From NCBI RefSeq assembly GCF_002797975.1, contig NZ_PGET01000001.1:1116001-1180000 (forward strand): a DNA stretch of 64,000 nt. Reading direction: 5' to 3'. Below, piece by piece: positions 26,075 through 34,727 of the stretch (its first letter is position 1; the number at the start of each line of letters is the position of its first letter). The notes under the pieces are model-generated. The model saw nothing but the letters and a program-made list of their open reading frames with translations. It ran no database searches and was not told the DNA's origin. The stretch is from [Clostridium] celerecrescens 18A. GTDB lineage: Bacteria; Bacillota; Clostridia; Lachnospirales; Lachnospiraceae. The position numbers and the translations under genes were made by a program.

Positions 26075-26982
26075 GTACCTTACAGTTGGCGATTGCAACA
26101 GATTTTGCTGGAGAATTTTCCAGAATTGAAAAAATTAATGATATATTATATAAAATATCACAAGCAGGATTTACCCATATCCACTGGTGTTTTGAATGGG
26201 ATGGAGATTATATTTATTCCTCTTATGAGATGGAGCAGATTAAGGAATGGCTGGATCAATACGGGATGAAGGCAAAAGCCCTCCATGCATCCAAGGGGTC
26301 TAAGCGGAATGTAAATCTGATTGATGGGCATTACCGCAAGGATTATACTTCTGATGTGGAGTATAATAGAAAAGCAGGAGTAGAGTTGATTAAGAACCGG
26401 GTTGATTTGGCGGCGTGCATGGGCGCAGAAGAGATCGTTCTCCATTTGTATGTCCCTCATTTTACGATACAGGAGAAGCCAGAGGCAGAAGAGCATTTTT
26501 ATCAACAAGTATTCCGGTCCTTTGATGAGCTTCAGCCTTATTGTACTCATAAGGGAGTACGCATCTGTATTGAGAATCTGTTTGATATGCCGGAGCGGTA
26601 TGAGCTGGATCAGCTGGACAGACTCTTTGCCAGGTATCCATCGCAGTTTATGGGCTTTTGCCTGGATACAGGGCATGCGAACATGGTATGGGGCAGGAAG
26701 ATGACCGACATAATTCATCGGTACAAAGACCATCTGTATGCAATCCACATTCATGATAACAGCGGTTCCGCTGATTTCCATCAGGTTCCAGGGGACGGTA
26801 ATATTAATTGGCAGGAGGTCATGACAGCAGTTGCCACAACAACGTATGAGCTGCCCCTGGTTCTGGAATTAATGTGCTATGATGAAAATATGGAAGGGTT
26901 CCTGAAGAAAGCATATGAAGCGGGAGATAAGCTTACCGGCATGTATTGGAAAGCGAAAGGAAATCGGAATACCGGAATATAA
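26071..26982 (+). CDS. Sugar phosphate isomerase/epimerase family protein (AP endonuclease 2-like TIM barrel)
   Basis: 303 residues from ATG 26071 with an AAAGGAGAG site; a longer frame from 26038 overlaps the MFS gene. Barrel strands and candidate metal ligands are visible: CIENLFDMPE (Glu), GFCLDTGHANM (Asp/His), YAIHIHDNSG (His) and the last LVLELMCY (Glu). These match the xylose-isomerase-like barrel that isomerises or epimerises sugars or inositols with a divalent metal. It ends the importer operon, so it probably acts on the imported sugar. The exact reaction is unknown. A long palindrome follows. Confidence 0.85.
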   Translation: MSTLQLAIATDFAGEFSRIEKINDILYKISQAGFTHIHWCFEWDGDYIYSSYEMEQIKEWLDQYGMKAKALHASKGSKRNVNLIDGHYRKDYTSDVEYNRKAGVELIKNRVDLAACMGAEEIVLHLYVPHFTIQEKPEAEEHFYQQVFRSFDELQPYCTHKGVRICIENLFDMPERYELDQLDRLFARYPSQFMGFCLDTGHANMVWGRKMTDIIHRYKDHLYAIHIHDNSGSADFHQVPGDGNINWQEVMTAVATTTYELPLVLELMCYDENMEGFLKKAYEAGDKLTGMYWKAKGNRNTGI

Positions 26983-27006
26983 TTAATATGTGTACATATA
27001 TTAAAA

Positions 27007-27050
27007 CTTAAAGAGAAACGCTGTTTTATTTTGCAGCGTTTCTCTTTAAG
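27007..27050. terminator. Long perfect palindrome after the importer operon
   Basis: CTTAAAGAGAAACGCTG (27007-27023) pairs perfectly over 17 bases with 27034-27050. The T-rich 3' arm makes it a plausible terminator, though no T run follows the stem. Confidence 0.7.
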
Positions 27051-27106
27051 TGTAGGATGTCCCTTTAAATATTTTGTAAAAACAAAGATTGTACTTTTGA
27101 ATGGAA

Positions 27107-27135
27107 ATGACATTTTTTCTATTCTGTGATATGAT
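27107..27135 (+). promoter_or_regulatory. Promoter of the cobalamin gene cluster
   Basis: ATGACA (27107-27112), a 17-base spacer and TATGAT (27130-27135), 53 bases before cobS. No cobalamin-riboswitch signature was found in the short leader. Confidence 0.55.
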
Positions 27136-27188
27136 AATTTTATGTTTCAGGCGTGTTGCCTGGTTCAAACATTATGAGGAGGAGGAAT

Positions 27189-27956
27189 ATGAATTTATTT
27201 GGCAGTTTAGTAATTGCGTTTTCTATGTATTCCCGTATTCCAATGCCCCAGATGGAATGGACAAAGGAGCGGATGAAATATGTCATGTGTTTTTTTCCCC
27301 TTATCGGGATAGTCATCGGTTTGCTGGAATTTGCAGTTTTTCAGGGCTGCGATGCCCTTGGCTTTCGTCATTTTGGGCAGATTCTCCCGGTAGTAATTCC
27401 GATCCTGGTTACAGGAGGCATTCATATGGATGGATTTTTGGATGTGATTGATGCAAAATCCTCTCATGGGGATAGGAAGAAAAAGCTTGAGATATTAAAG
27501 GATCCCCATACAGGCGCTTTTGCCATCATCGGATGCTGCGTCTATCTGATACTCTATCTGGCCGCCTTTTTAGAAATGAGTCCGGCCATGATCCCGGCCT
27601 ATTCCATAATATTCGTAGTTACAAGGGCATTAAGCGGCCTGTCAGTCGTTACATTCCCAATGGCTAAGGAGAGCGGACTGGCGGCTTCTTTTTCCGGAGC
27701 TGCACAGAAACGGACCGTGGCAATTACTATGATTTTGTATCTGGCTGCGGCAGTATGGGGGATTTGGTATTTGGGAGGAACGATGCCTGTCGTCATGACT
27801 CTTTTCGTTTCCGTTCTTGTTTATTGGTATTACTATGCTATGGCAAAGAAGGAATTCGGTGGAATTACCGGCGATTTGGCAGGATATTTTCTGCAGATAT
27901 GTGAATTGGCTCTTGTGGCGGGGCTGGCTGTGGCTTCTCATCTGGTGTCTTTATAA
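27189..27956 (+). CDS. cobS: Adenosylcobinamide-GDP ribazoletransferase CobS
   Basis: 255 residues from ATG 27189, chosen for its AGGAGGAGGA site; frames from 27153 or 27171 lack one. It joins adenosylcobinamide-GDP and alpha-ribazole to finish the lower ligand of cobalamin at the membrane. The acidic signature GGIHMDGFLDVIDA (about 78-91) and DPHTGAFA are present, with six or so hydrophobic segments. It heads a run of cobalamin genes (cobU, cbiB, cobD, cbiP, cbiC), separated from the next by 47 bases. Confidence 0.93.
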   Translation: MNLFGSLVIAFSMYSRIPMPQMEWTKERMKYVMCFFPLIGIVIGLLEFAVFQGCDALGFRHFGQILPVVIPILVTGGIHMDGFLDVIDAKSSHGDRKKKLEILKDPHTGAFAIIGCCVYLILYLAAFLEMSPAMIPAYSIIFVVTRALSGLSVVTFPMAKESGLAASFSGAAQKRTVAITMILYLAAAVWGIWYLGGTMPVVMTLFVSVLVYWYYYAMAKKEFGGITGDLAGYFLQICELALVAGLAVASHLVSL

Positions 27957-28003
27957 AATCTGGATGTGCATTGCCTATAAAAAGTGGGCAGGAAAGAGGA
28001 GAT

Positions 28004-28438
28004 ATGATATTAATTATTGGCGGAGCATGGCAAGGGAAGCTGGCATATGCCTTGGAGCTGGCAAAGAGTGCTGATAAAATAACGAATCCCCTTGATTCAT
28101 TCATGTATAAAAAAGAAAAAACGAAAGTGTATGAGATTGCAGAAGGCAACAGGGACAGCTTTGAAGCTGCCATGAAATGCCCAATCATCCACGGTTTTCA
28201 TGAGTATATAAGGCGGCTTTTAAAAGAAGGAAAAAGCGTTGAAGCATTTATTGATGCGATTGAGGAACAAAATCCCAATGTCATTATTACCTCTGATGAA
28301 CTGGGCTGCGGCATTGTGCCCTTTGATCCGGCAGACAGGGAATGGAGAGAAGCATCAGGAAGGGCATCCGTAAGATTAGCGCGGATATCCAGAGCAGTCT
28401 ACCGTATGGTATGTGGAATTGCGAATCAGATTAAATAG
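28004..28438 (+). CDS. cobU: Short CobU-type adenosylcobinamide kinase / guanylyltransferase
   Basis: 144 residues from ATG 28004 with an AAAGAGGAGA site. The N-terminal P-loop reads IIGGAWQGKLAYA, against GGARSGKS in typical CobU, and the C-terminal block TSDELGCGIVPFDPADREWREASGRA is well conserved. Canonical CobU is about 180 residues; the middle part carrying the guanylylated His (HRxxR-type region) is not recognisable. It would phosphorylate adenosylcobinamide and form the GDP derivative, but whether both activities remain is uncertain. Position between cobS and cbiB supports the assignment. Confidence 0.75.
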   Translation: MILIIGGAWQGKLAYALELAKSADKITNPLDSFMYKKEKTKVYEIAEGNRDSFEAAMKCPIIHGFHEYIRRLLKEGKSVEAFIDAIEEQNPNVIITSDELGCGIVPFDPADREWREASGRASVRLARISRAVYRMVCGIANQIK

Positions 28439-28461
28439 AAAAAAGGTCAGGAAATAAAAGA

Positions 28462-29457
28462 ATGATACGATTACATTTAGCAGCAGTACTGACAGGATGC
28501 TTTCTGGATCTGTGCTTTGGAGATCCCCACTGGCTTTGGCATCCGGTCTGCGGCATAGGCTCCCTCATAAGCTGGCTGGAGAAAAAGCTAAGGGAAAGGT
28601 TTCCTAAGGGAGATGCGGGGGAAAGAAGAGCCGGTTTATGGCTGGTGATCCTTGTGCTTTTAATCACTGGTACCGTATCCGGGGCAATTCTCTGGACTTC
28701 CTATTTCTTTTCCCCCTATGTAGGGTTTCTTATAGAAAGTATAATGTGCGGCCAGATGATGGCATGGCGTTCCCTGCGGGAAGAGAGCATGAAGGTCTAT
28801 AAGGCCTTTTCCAACGGAGATGTGGAAGGAGCCAGACAGGCCGTATCCATGATCGTAGGCCGCGATACGAAAGAATTGCCGGAAGAAGGGATCACAAAAG
28901 CAGCGGTGGAAACCGTAGCGGAAAACACTTCGGATGGAATCATTGCCCCTCTGCTCTACATGGCTCTTTTTGGAGGAGTGGGAGCATTTTTATATAAAGC
29001 AGTAAACACCATGGATTCCATGGTGGGCTATAAAAACGAACGGTATCTCTGGTTCGGACGGGCAGCAGCGAAGCTTGATGATATCTGTAATTTCATACCG
29101 GCCCGGCTATCCGCAGCCCTAATGATAGGAGCAGGATATGTATGTCAGTTTTTTTATGGAATCAGGAAAAAGAGGAACCCATACAGCGGCAGAAATGGAC
29201 TTGTAATATTTAAGAGGGACCGCTTCAATCACAAAAGTCCTAATTCAGCCCAGACGGAGGCGGTCTGTGCAGGAGCGCTGCAGATCCAGCTGGCGGGAAA
29301 TGCCTGTTATTTTGGAAAGCTATATGAAAAGCCTACCATAGGAGATGCGGTAAGACCGGTGGAATACGAGGATATCCCCAGAGCTAATTGCCTCATGACA
29401 GTTGCCTATGTGTTAGCCCTGATCCCTGTATTCCTGCTGTTCCTTATGGCATTTTAA
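28462..29457 (+). CDS. cbiB: Adenosylcobinamide-phosphate synthase CbiB
   Basis: A 331-residue membrane protein that attaches aminopropanol (phosphate) to adenosylcobyric acid. Family signatures: DLCFGDPHWLWHPV near residue 14, AVETVAENTSDGIIAPL (about 150-166), NTMDSMVGYKNERY and ARLSAALM. Several hydrophobic segments are seen. It lies 23 bases after cobU and 31 before cobD, whose product supplies the aminopropanol phosphate; the two act in sequence. It is called cobD in some nomenclatures. Confidence 0.94.
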   Translation: MIRLHLAAVLTGCFLDLCFGDPHWLWHPVCGIGSLISWLEKKLRERFPKGDAGERRAGLWLVILVLLITGTVSGAILWTSYFFSPYVGFLIESIMCGQMMAWRSLREESMKVYKAFSNGDVEGARQAVSMIVGRDTKELPEEGITKAAVETVAENTSDGIIAPLLYMALFGGVGAFLYKAVNTMDSMVGYKNERYLWFGRAAAKLDDICNFIPARLSAALMIGAGYVCQFFYGIRKKRNPYSGRNGLVIFKRDRFNHKSPNSAQTEAVCAGALQIQLAGNACYFGKLYEKPTIGDAVRPVEYEDIPRANCLMTVAYVLALIPVFLLFLMAF

Positions 29458-29488
29458 CACATTCAATCGATAACCAGGAGAAAATAAT

Positions 29489-30577
29489 ATGGAATATCAG
29501 CATGGCGGAGATATTTACACCAACAACGTGACAATAGACTATTCAGCCAACATAAATCCCCTGGGGCTTCCCCATGGGGTAAAAGAGGCTCTATATAAAG
29601 CAGCAGACAATTGTTCCTGCTACCCCGACAGCCAATCCATGAGTCTTCGGAAGGAGCTGGCAAGATTCCACGGCGTTTCTGCAGAGCACATTATCTGCGG
29701 AAACGGAGCCGCAGATTTAATCTTTCAGGTCGTACAGGCATTAAAACCAAAGAGTGCCCTGCTGATCGCCCCTTCTTTTCTGGAATATGAACAGGCCCTT
29801 AAGGCCTCTTCCTGCAGCATCGTGCGCTATTGCTTAAAAAAAGAAAACGGGTTTCGTCTATCTGAAAAAGAACTGATCGGCTGGCTGGAAAAAAACAGGA
29901 TTGATGTCCAAATGCTGTTTTTATGCAATCCCAATAATCCTACCGGGTATGCAGTAGAGAAGGAAGCGATGAAAGGGATTCTCAAATACTCCAAAAACCA
30001 TGGGATTTTTTGTGTAGTAGATGAATGCTTCAATGAATTTTTACAGGAGCCTGAGAGATATTCAGTCCTTGATCTCATTGGGAACGGCGGTTATGAGAAC
30101 GCCTTCCTTTTAAAGGCGTTTACAAAGCTGTACGCGATGGCCGGTCTGCGACTGGGCTATGGGATATGCACAGGAATAGAGGTTCTGGACCAGATGAATC
30201 TCATACGTCAGCCCTGGAGCGTTTCCAGCCTTGCCCAGAAGGCAGGAGAGGCGGCTCTTTTGGAGACAGAATACGTAAAGAGAACAAGGCAGGAGATTAC
30301 CTGTGAAAGGGAGTATTTAAAGTCAGTCCTTTCTTCCCTTGGTTTTCTGGTTTTTGATTCTATGGCCAACTATATTTTTTTCCGGGATTTAAGACCAGAG
30401 GCTCTTACGAAAGAGAAGCTTCTTTATAAACAGCTTCTGAACCGGAAAGTTCTGATACGTTCCTGTTCCAATTACAGAGGACTTGATGATACCTATTACC
30501 GCATCTGTGTAAAGCAGAGGAAAGAAAATGAAGAGTTTCTTTCCATATTAAAATCCATAGTGACAGAAGGGAAATAA
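29489..30577 (+). CDS. cobD: Threonine-phosphate decarboxylase CobD (PLP-dependent)
   Basis: A 362-residue class-I/II fold aminotransferase-like enzyme that decarboxylates L-threonine-O-3-phosphate to (R)-1-amino-2-propanol phosphate, the linker of cobalamin. HGGDIYTN at the N-terminus, [29 protein letters not shown] and the PLP-lysine region [16 protein letters not shown] are all visible. It closely resembles histidinol-phosphate aminotransferase, but the N-terminal motif and neighbours favour CobD. Four bases separate it from cbiP. Confidence 0.92.
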   Translation: MEYQHGGDIYTNNVTIDYSANINPLGLPHGVKEALYKAADNCSCYPDSQSMSLRKELARFHGVSAEHIICGNGAADLIFQVVQALKPKSALLIAPSFLEYEQALKASSCSIVRYCLKKENGFRLSEKELIGWLEKNRIDVQMLFLCNPNNPTGYAVEKEAMKGILKYSKNHGIFCVVDECFNEFLQEPERYSVLDLIGNGGYENAFLLKAFTKLYAMAGLRLGYGICTGIEVLDQMNLIRQPWSVSSLAQKAGEAALLETEYVKRTRQEITCEREYLKSVLSSLGFLVFDSMANYIFFRDLRPEALTKEKLLYKQLLNRKVLIRSCSNYRGLDDTYYRICVKQRKENEEFLSILKSIVTEGK

Positions 30578-30581
30578 CCGT

Positions 30582-32120
30582 ATGGCAAAGACGATCATGA
30601 TACAGGGAACCATGTCCAATGCAGGGAAAAGCCTGATTGCAGCCGGTTTATGCCGGATCTTTAAACAGGATGGTTACCGGGTGGCCCCTTTTAAATCCCA
30701 GAACATGGCCTTAAATTCCTATATTACGGAGGAAGGACTTGAGATGGGCAGGGCCCAGGCGGTTCAGGCGGAAGCAGCAGGAGTAAAGCCAGAGGCAGCC
30801 ATGAATCCCATCCTGTTAAAACCGACCAATGATATTGGGTCCCAGGTAATTGTAAACGGCATATCCATTGGCAATATGCCTGCCAGGGAGTATTTTGCAT
30901 ACAAAAAAGAGCTGGTGCCAGAGGTAGAGCGGGCATTCCAAAAGCTGTCAGAGGAATACGATATCATTGTCATAGAAGGAGCAGGTAGCCCGGCGGAGAT
31001 TAATTTAAAGCAGGATGACATCGTAAATATGGGAATGGCAAAAATGGCGGATGCGCCGGTGCTTTTAGTAGGAGATATCGACCGGGGAGGAGTGTTTGCA
31101 CAGCTTTACGGAACCGTAATGCTTTTGGAGCCAGATGAAAGAACCCGGATCAAAGGCCTGATCGTCAATAAATTTCGGGGAGACAAGACAATTCTGGACC
31201 CAGGGTTAGAAATGATTGAAAAACAACTTTCCATCCCGGTTGCCGGTGTAGTTCCATATATGGATGTGGATCTGGAAGAGGAGGATAGTCTTGGAAATCA
31301 TCTGGCAGGAACCGTCAGACCGGACCGGACCGCAGTGGAAATCGCCGTGATCCGTATGCCAAGGATCTCTAATTTCACGGATTTTCAGGTTTTTTCTACG
31401 ATACCAGGGGTAAGTCTGCAATACGTGGACCGAGTTGCTGATCTTGGAAATCCGGATCTGGTCATTCTGCCTGGCAGTAAAAATACCATTGAAGATCTGC
31501 TCTGGATGCGGGAGAGCGGCTTAGAGGCGGCAATCCTTAAGCTTCAGGCCAGAGAGGTTCCGGTATTTGGCATCTGCGGCGGCTTTCAGATGCTTGGAGA
31601 AAGCATATCCGACCCCTTTCAGGTGGAAACGGATGGGGCTGTCCTGCCGGTAAGAGGTATGGGACTTCTGCCGGTCCGTACTGTGTTTGGAAAGGAAAAG
31701 ACAAGAACAAGAGTGGCAGGCGCCTGTACCAGCGTAGGAGGGATATTTGAGGAGCTGTCTGGTATCGAGGTGGAAGGGTATGAAATCCACATGGGAGAAA
31801 CCACCAGATCCGTACCACCTCTTACCTATGTCATGGAATGCCAGTCCGGTTCCCACTTAGCGAAAATGGACGGATGCCAGAGGGGAAATGTATACGGCAC
31901 CTATATCCATGGATTCTTTGATAAGGAAGGAATCGCAATGACCATTGTAGAAGCTCTTGCAAAGAAGAAGGGCATCACCCTGGATCTGGATGGCGGTTTT
32001 AACTACCAGGAATATAAGGAAGAGCAATATGAACGGCTGGCCTCCCTGTTAAGGAACAGCCTTGACATGGAACAGATCTATGGGATAATGTTCACGAAAG
32101 CAATGAGCAGTGTGAAATAG
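30582..32120 (+). CDS. cobQ: Cobyric acid synthase (CbiP/CobQ)
   Basis: A 512-residue glutamine-dependent amidase that amidates the b, d, e and g side chains of adenosylcobyrinic acid diamide. The N-terminal dethiobiotin-synthetase-like ATPase starts [14 protein letters not shown] with [14 protein letters not shown]; the C-terminal class-I glutaminase has the nucleophile Cys in [10 protein letters not shown] and the catalytic His in YIHGFFD. Length is normal. It is followed by 180 bases of hairpins and tandem repeats before cbiC. Confidence 0.95.
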   Translation: MAKTIMIQGTMSNAGKSLIAAGLCRIFKQDGYRVAPFKSQNMALNSYITEEGLEMGRAQAVQAEAAGVKPEAAMNPILLKPTNDIGSQVIVNGISIGNMPAREYFAYKKELVPEVERAFQKLSEEYDIIVIEGAGSPAEINLKQDDIVNMGMAKMADAPVLLVGDIDRGGVFAQLYGTVMLLEPDERTRIKGLIVNKFRGDKTILDPGLEMIEKQLSIPVAGVVPYMDVDLEEEDSLGNHLAGTVRPDRTAVEIAVIRMPRISNFTDFQVFSTIPGVSLQYVDRVADLGNPDLVILPGSKNTIEDLLWMRESGLEAAILKLQAREVPVFGICGGFQMLGESISDPFQVETDGAVLPVRGMGLLPVRTVFGKEKTRTRVAGACTSVGGIFEELSGIEVEGYEIHMGETTRSVPPLTYVMECQSGSHLAKMDGCQRGNVYGTYIHGFFDKEGIAMTIVEALAKKKGITLDLDGGFNYQEYKEEQYERLASLLRNSLDMEQIYGIMFTKAMSSVK

Positions 32121-32128
32121 GACAGGAG

Positions 32129-32224
32129 AAGATTTTCGTTGTGCTTGCACATAAGAAAATCTTGTCATGGCCTATTTCAAAGGGCGAATGCCCGTGAGCT
32201 AGCAAAACCGCAGGTTTTGCTAGC
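32129..32224 (+). other. Three successive hairpins between cobQ and cbiC
   Basis: AAGATTTTC (32129-32137) pairs with GAAAATCTT (32155-32163) around an inner GTGC/GCAC; GGGC/GCCC follows near 32182-32193; and GCTAGCAAAACC (32198-32209) pairs perfectly with 32213-32224 around a GCA loop. None ends in a T run, so they are more likely RNA-processing or stability elements, or a mobile palindromic unit, than terminators. Confidence 0.65.
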
Positions 32225-32240
32225 GGCACTGCGGACTTAT

Positions 32241-32300
32241 AAGGAGAAACAAGGAGAAACAAGGAGAAACAAGGAGAAACAAGGAGAAACAAGGAGAAAC
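32241..32300 (+). repeat. Six perfect tandem copies of a Shine-Dalgarno decamer
   Basis: AAGGAGAAAC is repeated six times without change, ending two bases before the cbiC start codon. Each unit contains AGGAG; the last sits six bases before ATG 32303, an ideal distance. The first five units lie farther out and could act as standby ribosome sites. Confidence 0.95.
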
Positions 32301-32302
32301 AG

Positions 32303-32944
32303 ATGGAGCTTAAAGAGCTGGAGCGGGTACTTCCCGAGGAAATAGAGAAGAGAAGTTTTGAACTGATCACCATGGAGCTTGGAGAAAAAATCCTTGATCC
32401 GGAATGCGAATTGGTGATCAAACGGGTGATTCATACCACTGCCGATTTTGAATATGCGGATAATCTGGTATTTTCGCCCCACGCTGTACAGGAAGGGATC
32501 CGCGCATTAAAGGAAGGCGTGCGGATCATTACGGATACGAATATGGGAATGGCCGGCATTAATAAGGGTGCCTTAAAACGCAACGGATGCAGCGTCAGCT
32601 GCTTTATGGCCGATGAGGATGTTGCAGATTACGCAAAGCTTCACCATACCACCCGTGCCTGTGCCAGCATGGATAAGGCATCAGAGCTTTCGGAGAATTG
32701 TATTTTTGCAGTAGGAAACGCCCCCACAGCCTTAGTACGCCTTTATGAATTAATAAAAGAAGGGAAAATCCATCCCCGGCTGATCATCGGCGTTCCGGTG
32801 GGCTTTGTCAACGTGGTACAATCAAAGGAAATGATCATGTCCCTTGCTGATATCCCCTATATTGTGGCCAGGGGAAGAAAGGGCGGAAGCAATGTTGCAG
32901 CGGCAATCGTTAATGCCCTGCTTTATCAGATACAGCAGCAGTAA
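32303..32944 (+). CDS. cbiC: Precorrin-8X / cobalt-precorrin-8 methylmutase CbiC
   Basis: A 213-residue enzyme that moves the C-11 methyl group to C-12, forming (cobalt-hydrogeno)byrinic acid. The catalytic histidine lies in VIHTTADFEY (about residue 46), and GMAGINKGAL, AVGNAPTAL and GVPVGFVNV are conserved family blocks. It is the last cobalamin gene here; the other corrin-ring genes must be elsewhere. Translation is driven by the last of six tandem ribosome-binding repeats. Confidence 0.94.
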   Translation: MELKELERVLPEEIEKRSFELITMELGEKILDPECELVIKRVIHTTADFEYADNLVFSPHAVQEGIRALKEGVRIITDTNMGMAGINKGALKRNGCSVSCFMADEDVADYAKLHHTTRACASMDKASELSENCIFAVGNAPTALVRLYELIKEGKIHPRLIIGVPVGFVNVVQSKEMIMSLADIPYIVARGRKGGSNVAAAIVNALLYQIQQQ

Positions 32945-33012
32945 CCCGGTTTATTGCCCGTGTTTTTGGGTTTAAGGTATACCCGACAGGATTATTAGAG
33001 GGGAAGAACAGC

Positions 33013-34629
33013 ATGGACTTATACAGCATAATTTTAGTAGATGACGAAGAAGAAGTACGTAAAAGCATTATAAAAAAGATCGAATGGCAGGCAGCCGGAT
33101 TCCGGGTGGTGGGAGATGCGGAAAACGGGGAAGATGCCATGGAAAAGATCGAGATTCTGGAACCTGATGTGGTTTTAACGGATATCCGGATGCCATACAT
33201 GGATGGCCTGGCACTTGCAGAAAAGGTACGGCAGCGGTACCCTTCCATGAAGGTGGTGATCTTTTCCGGCTATGATGATTTTGAATATGCCCAGAGGGCG
33301 ATCAAGCTGAATGTGACGGAGTACATCTTAAAGCCGGTCAACGTGGAAGAACTGACCTCCATATTAAAAAGGATCAAAGGGAATCTGGATTAGGAAATAG
33401 AAGAAAAAAGGAATTTAAGCCGTCTTCGGGAAAATTACCGGAAAAGCCTTCCCATCATCAGGGAGCAGTTCTTCAATGATCTGGTACACAAAAACCTTCC
33501 GGAAGAGCTGGTAGAACAGAAGCTTAGGGAGTATGGCGTGCCTGTCATGGGGGCAAGGAAATGGATTATCGTAGCCATTGATGTGGAAAAGGGGGAGGTC
33601 AGGGAAACTCTGTCCCTTCATAATGAGGAAGAACTCATCCCCATATCCGTCATGCAGATCGTAAGGGAAAAGCTAGAGGGATATTGCCGGTTTGCTCTTT
33701 TCCAGTCCGTTTCAGAGGCGGAGATGGTGGTGATCGTTGCTCTTGACGATGACAACTCCACCACAGGGCTGATCGATGTACTGGGTGATATCTGCAAGGA
33801 AACAAAGCGGATTCTGGAGGTCCCGGTCACCATGGGAATTGGCAAAAGCTTCCGGGAGCTGACTGGTTTCCGGGAAGCCTACCAGTCGTCCATTGATGCT
33901 CTGGGATATAAAGCGATAGCCGGAAGAGGGACTACCATTTACATCAATGATATGGAGCCGGTGGGAGTAGGAAAGCTGGAATTTGACAGTGTAACAGAAG
34001 CAGATTTAATCTCAGCCATAAAATTCGGCCCCGATGAAAAGATCGAAGCAGCGGTTACCAGGATCGTTGAAAAGATGGAATCCGCAAAAGTCCATTACCG
34101 CCAGCAGCAGGTTTATATGTTCGGCGTATTAAACAGCGTCCTCCAGATGATGCAGCAGTATGACCTGGCCCTTGAGGATATTATGGGCGGAGAGCTGAAG
34201 GGAATGGAAATCTTTGATAGGATAAAGAGGAATGAGGAATTTGGCCAGTGGCTTTTTAAAATTGCAGGGAAAATGAACCAGTTCATTAACCAGGAGCGTG
34301 ATTTCACTACACGCCAGGTAATCCAGGAAGCAAAGCAGTATATTATGGACCACTACCAGAACCCTGATTTGTCTGTGGAAATGATTTGCCGCCACCTTCA
34401 TATGAGCCCGGCATATTTCTCCACCATGTTTAAAAAAGAAACCGGACAGGCTTACATCGCCTATTTAACAGATATTCGTCTGAATAAGGCAGTAGAACTG
34501 CTCAACAAAACAGACGATAAGACCTATGTGGTGGCTGCGAAGGTGGGATATCAGGAGCAAAACTATTTCAGCTATGTATTTAAGAAAAAATTTGGAGTAT
34601 CCCCGACTAAATTCCGCGGAGCCAGGTAA
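33013..34629 (+). pseudogene. YesN-type response regulator interrupted by an in-frame TAG
   Basis: The receiver part (33013-33393) ends at TAG 33391-33393 after LKRIKGNLD. The same frame then stays open without a shift to 34629, giving a 538-residue regulator if the codon is read through. Before the stop are DDE (10-12), phosphoacceptor Asp57 (LTDIRMP) and LKPVN; after it come the linker domain and an AraC-type domain (SVEMICRHLHMSPAYFSTMF ... KKKFGVSPTKFRG). One base change (for example from CAG) explains the break. It precedes the kinase at 34728 and was probably its partner. A 126-residue free receiver could still be made. Base-calling error is possible. Confidence 0.85.
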
Positions 34630-34631
34630 TG

Positions 34632-34719
34632 GGAATACCCTCCGGGTATCCCTTTACACCTGGTGCCCGATAAAGCGGGGCAGGCTCTAAAGCGGGGTGG
34701 GCCCTGTCTAAAAGGATAG
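34632..34719 (+). repeat. Divergent copy of the intergenic hairpin element (long form)
   Basis: It begins GGAATACCCTCCGGGTATCC and continues with ACACCTGGT, then GC-rich stems (CCCG...CGGGG, GGGCCC). It matches the opening of the element at 51742-51828, including the ACACC(T/C)GGT part. It lies just before the ribosome site of the histidine kinase gene. Confidence 0.6.
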
Positions 34720-34727
34720 ACGATAAT

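Noticed and set aside
26983..27188. Cobalamin riboswitch before cobS
   Set aside because: No B12-box-like sequence or large structured leader is present; only a promoter and short hairpins.
33391..33393. TAG as a pyrrolysine or other recoding site
   Set aside because: No pylT/pylS genes or special context are seen, and response regulators need no such residue; a nonsense mutation is simpler.
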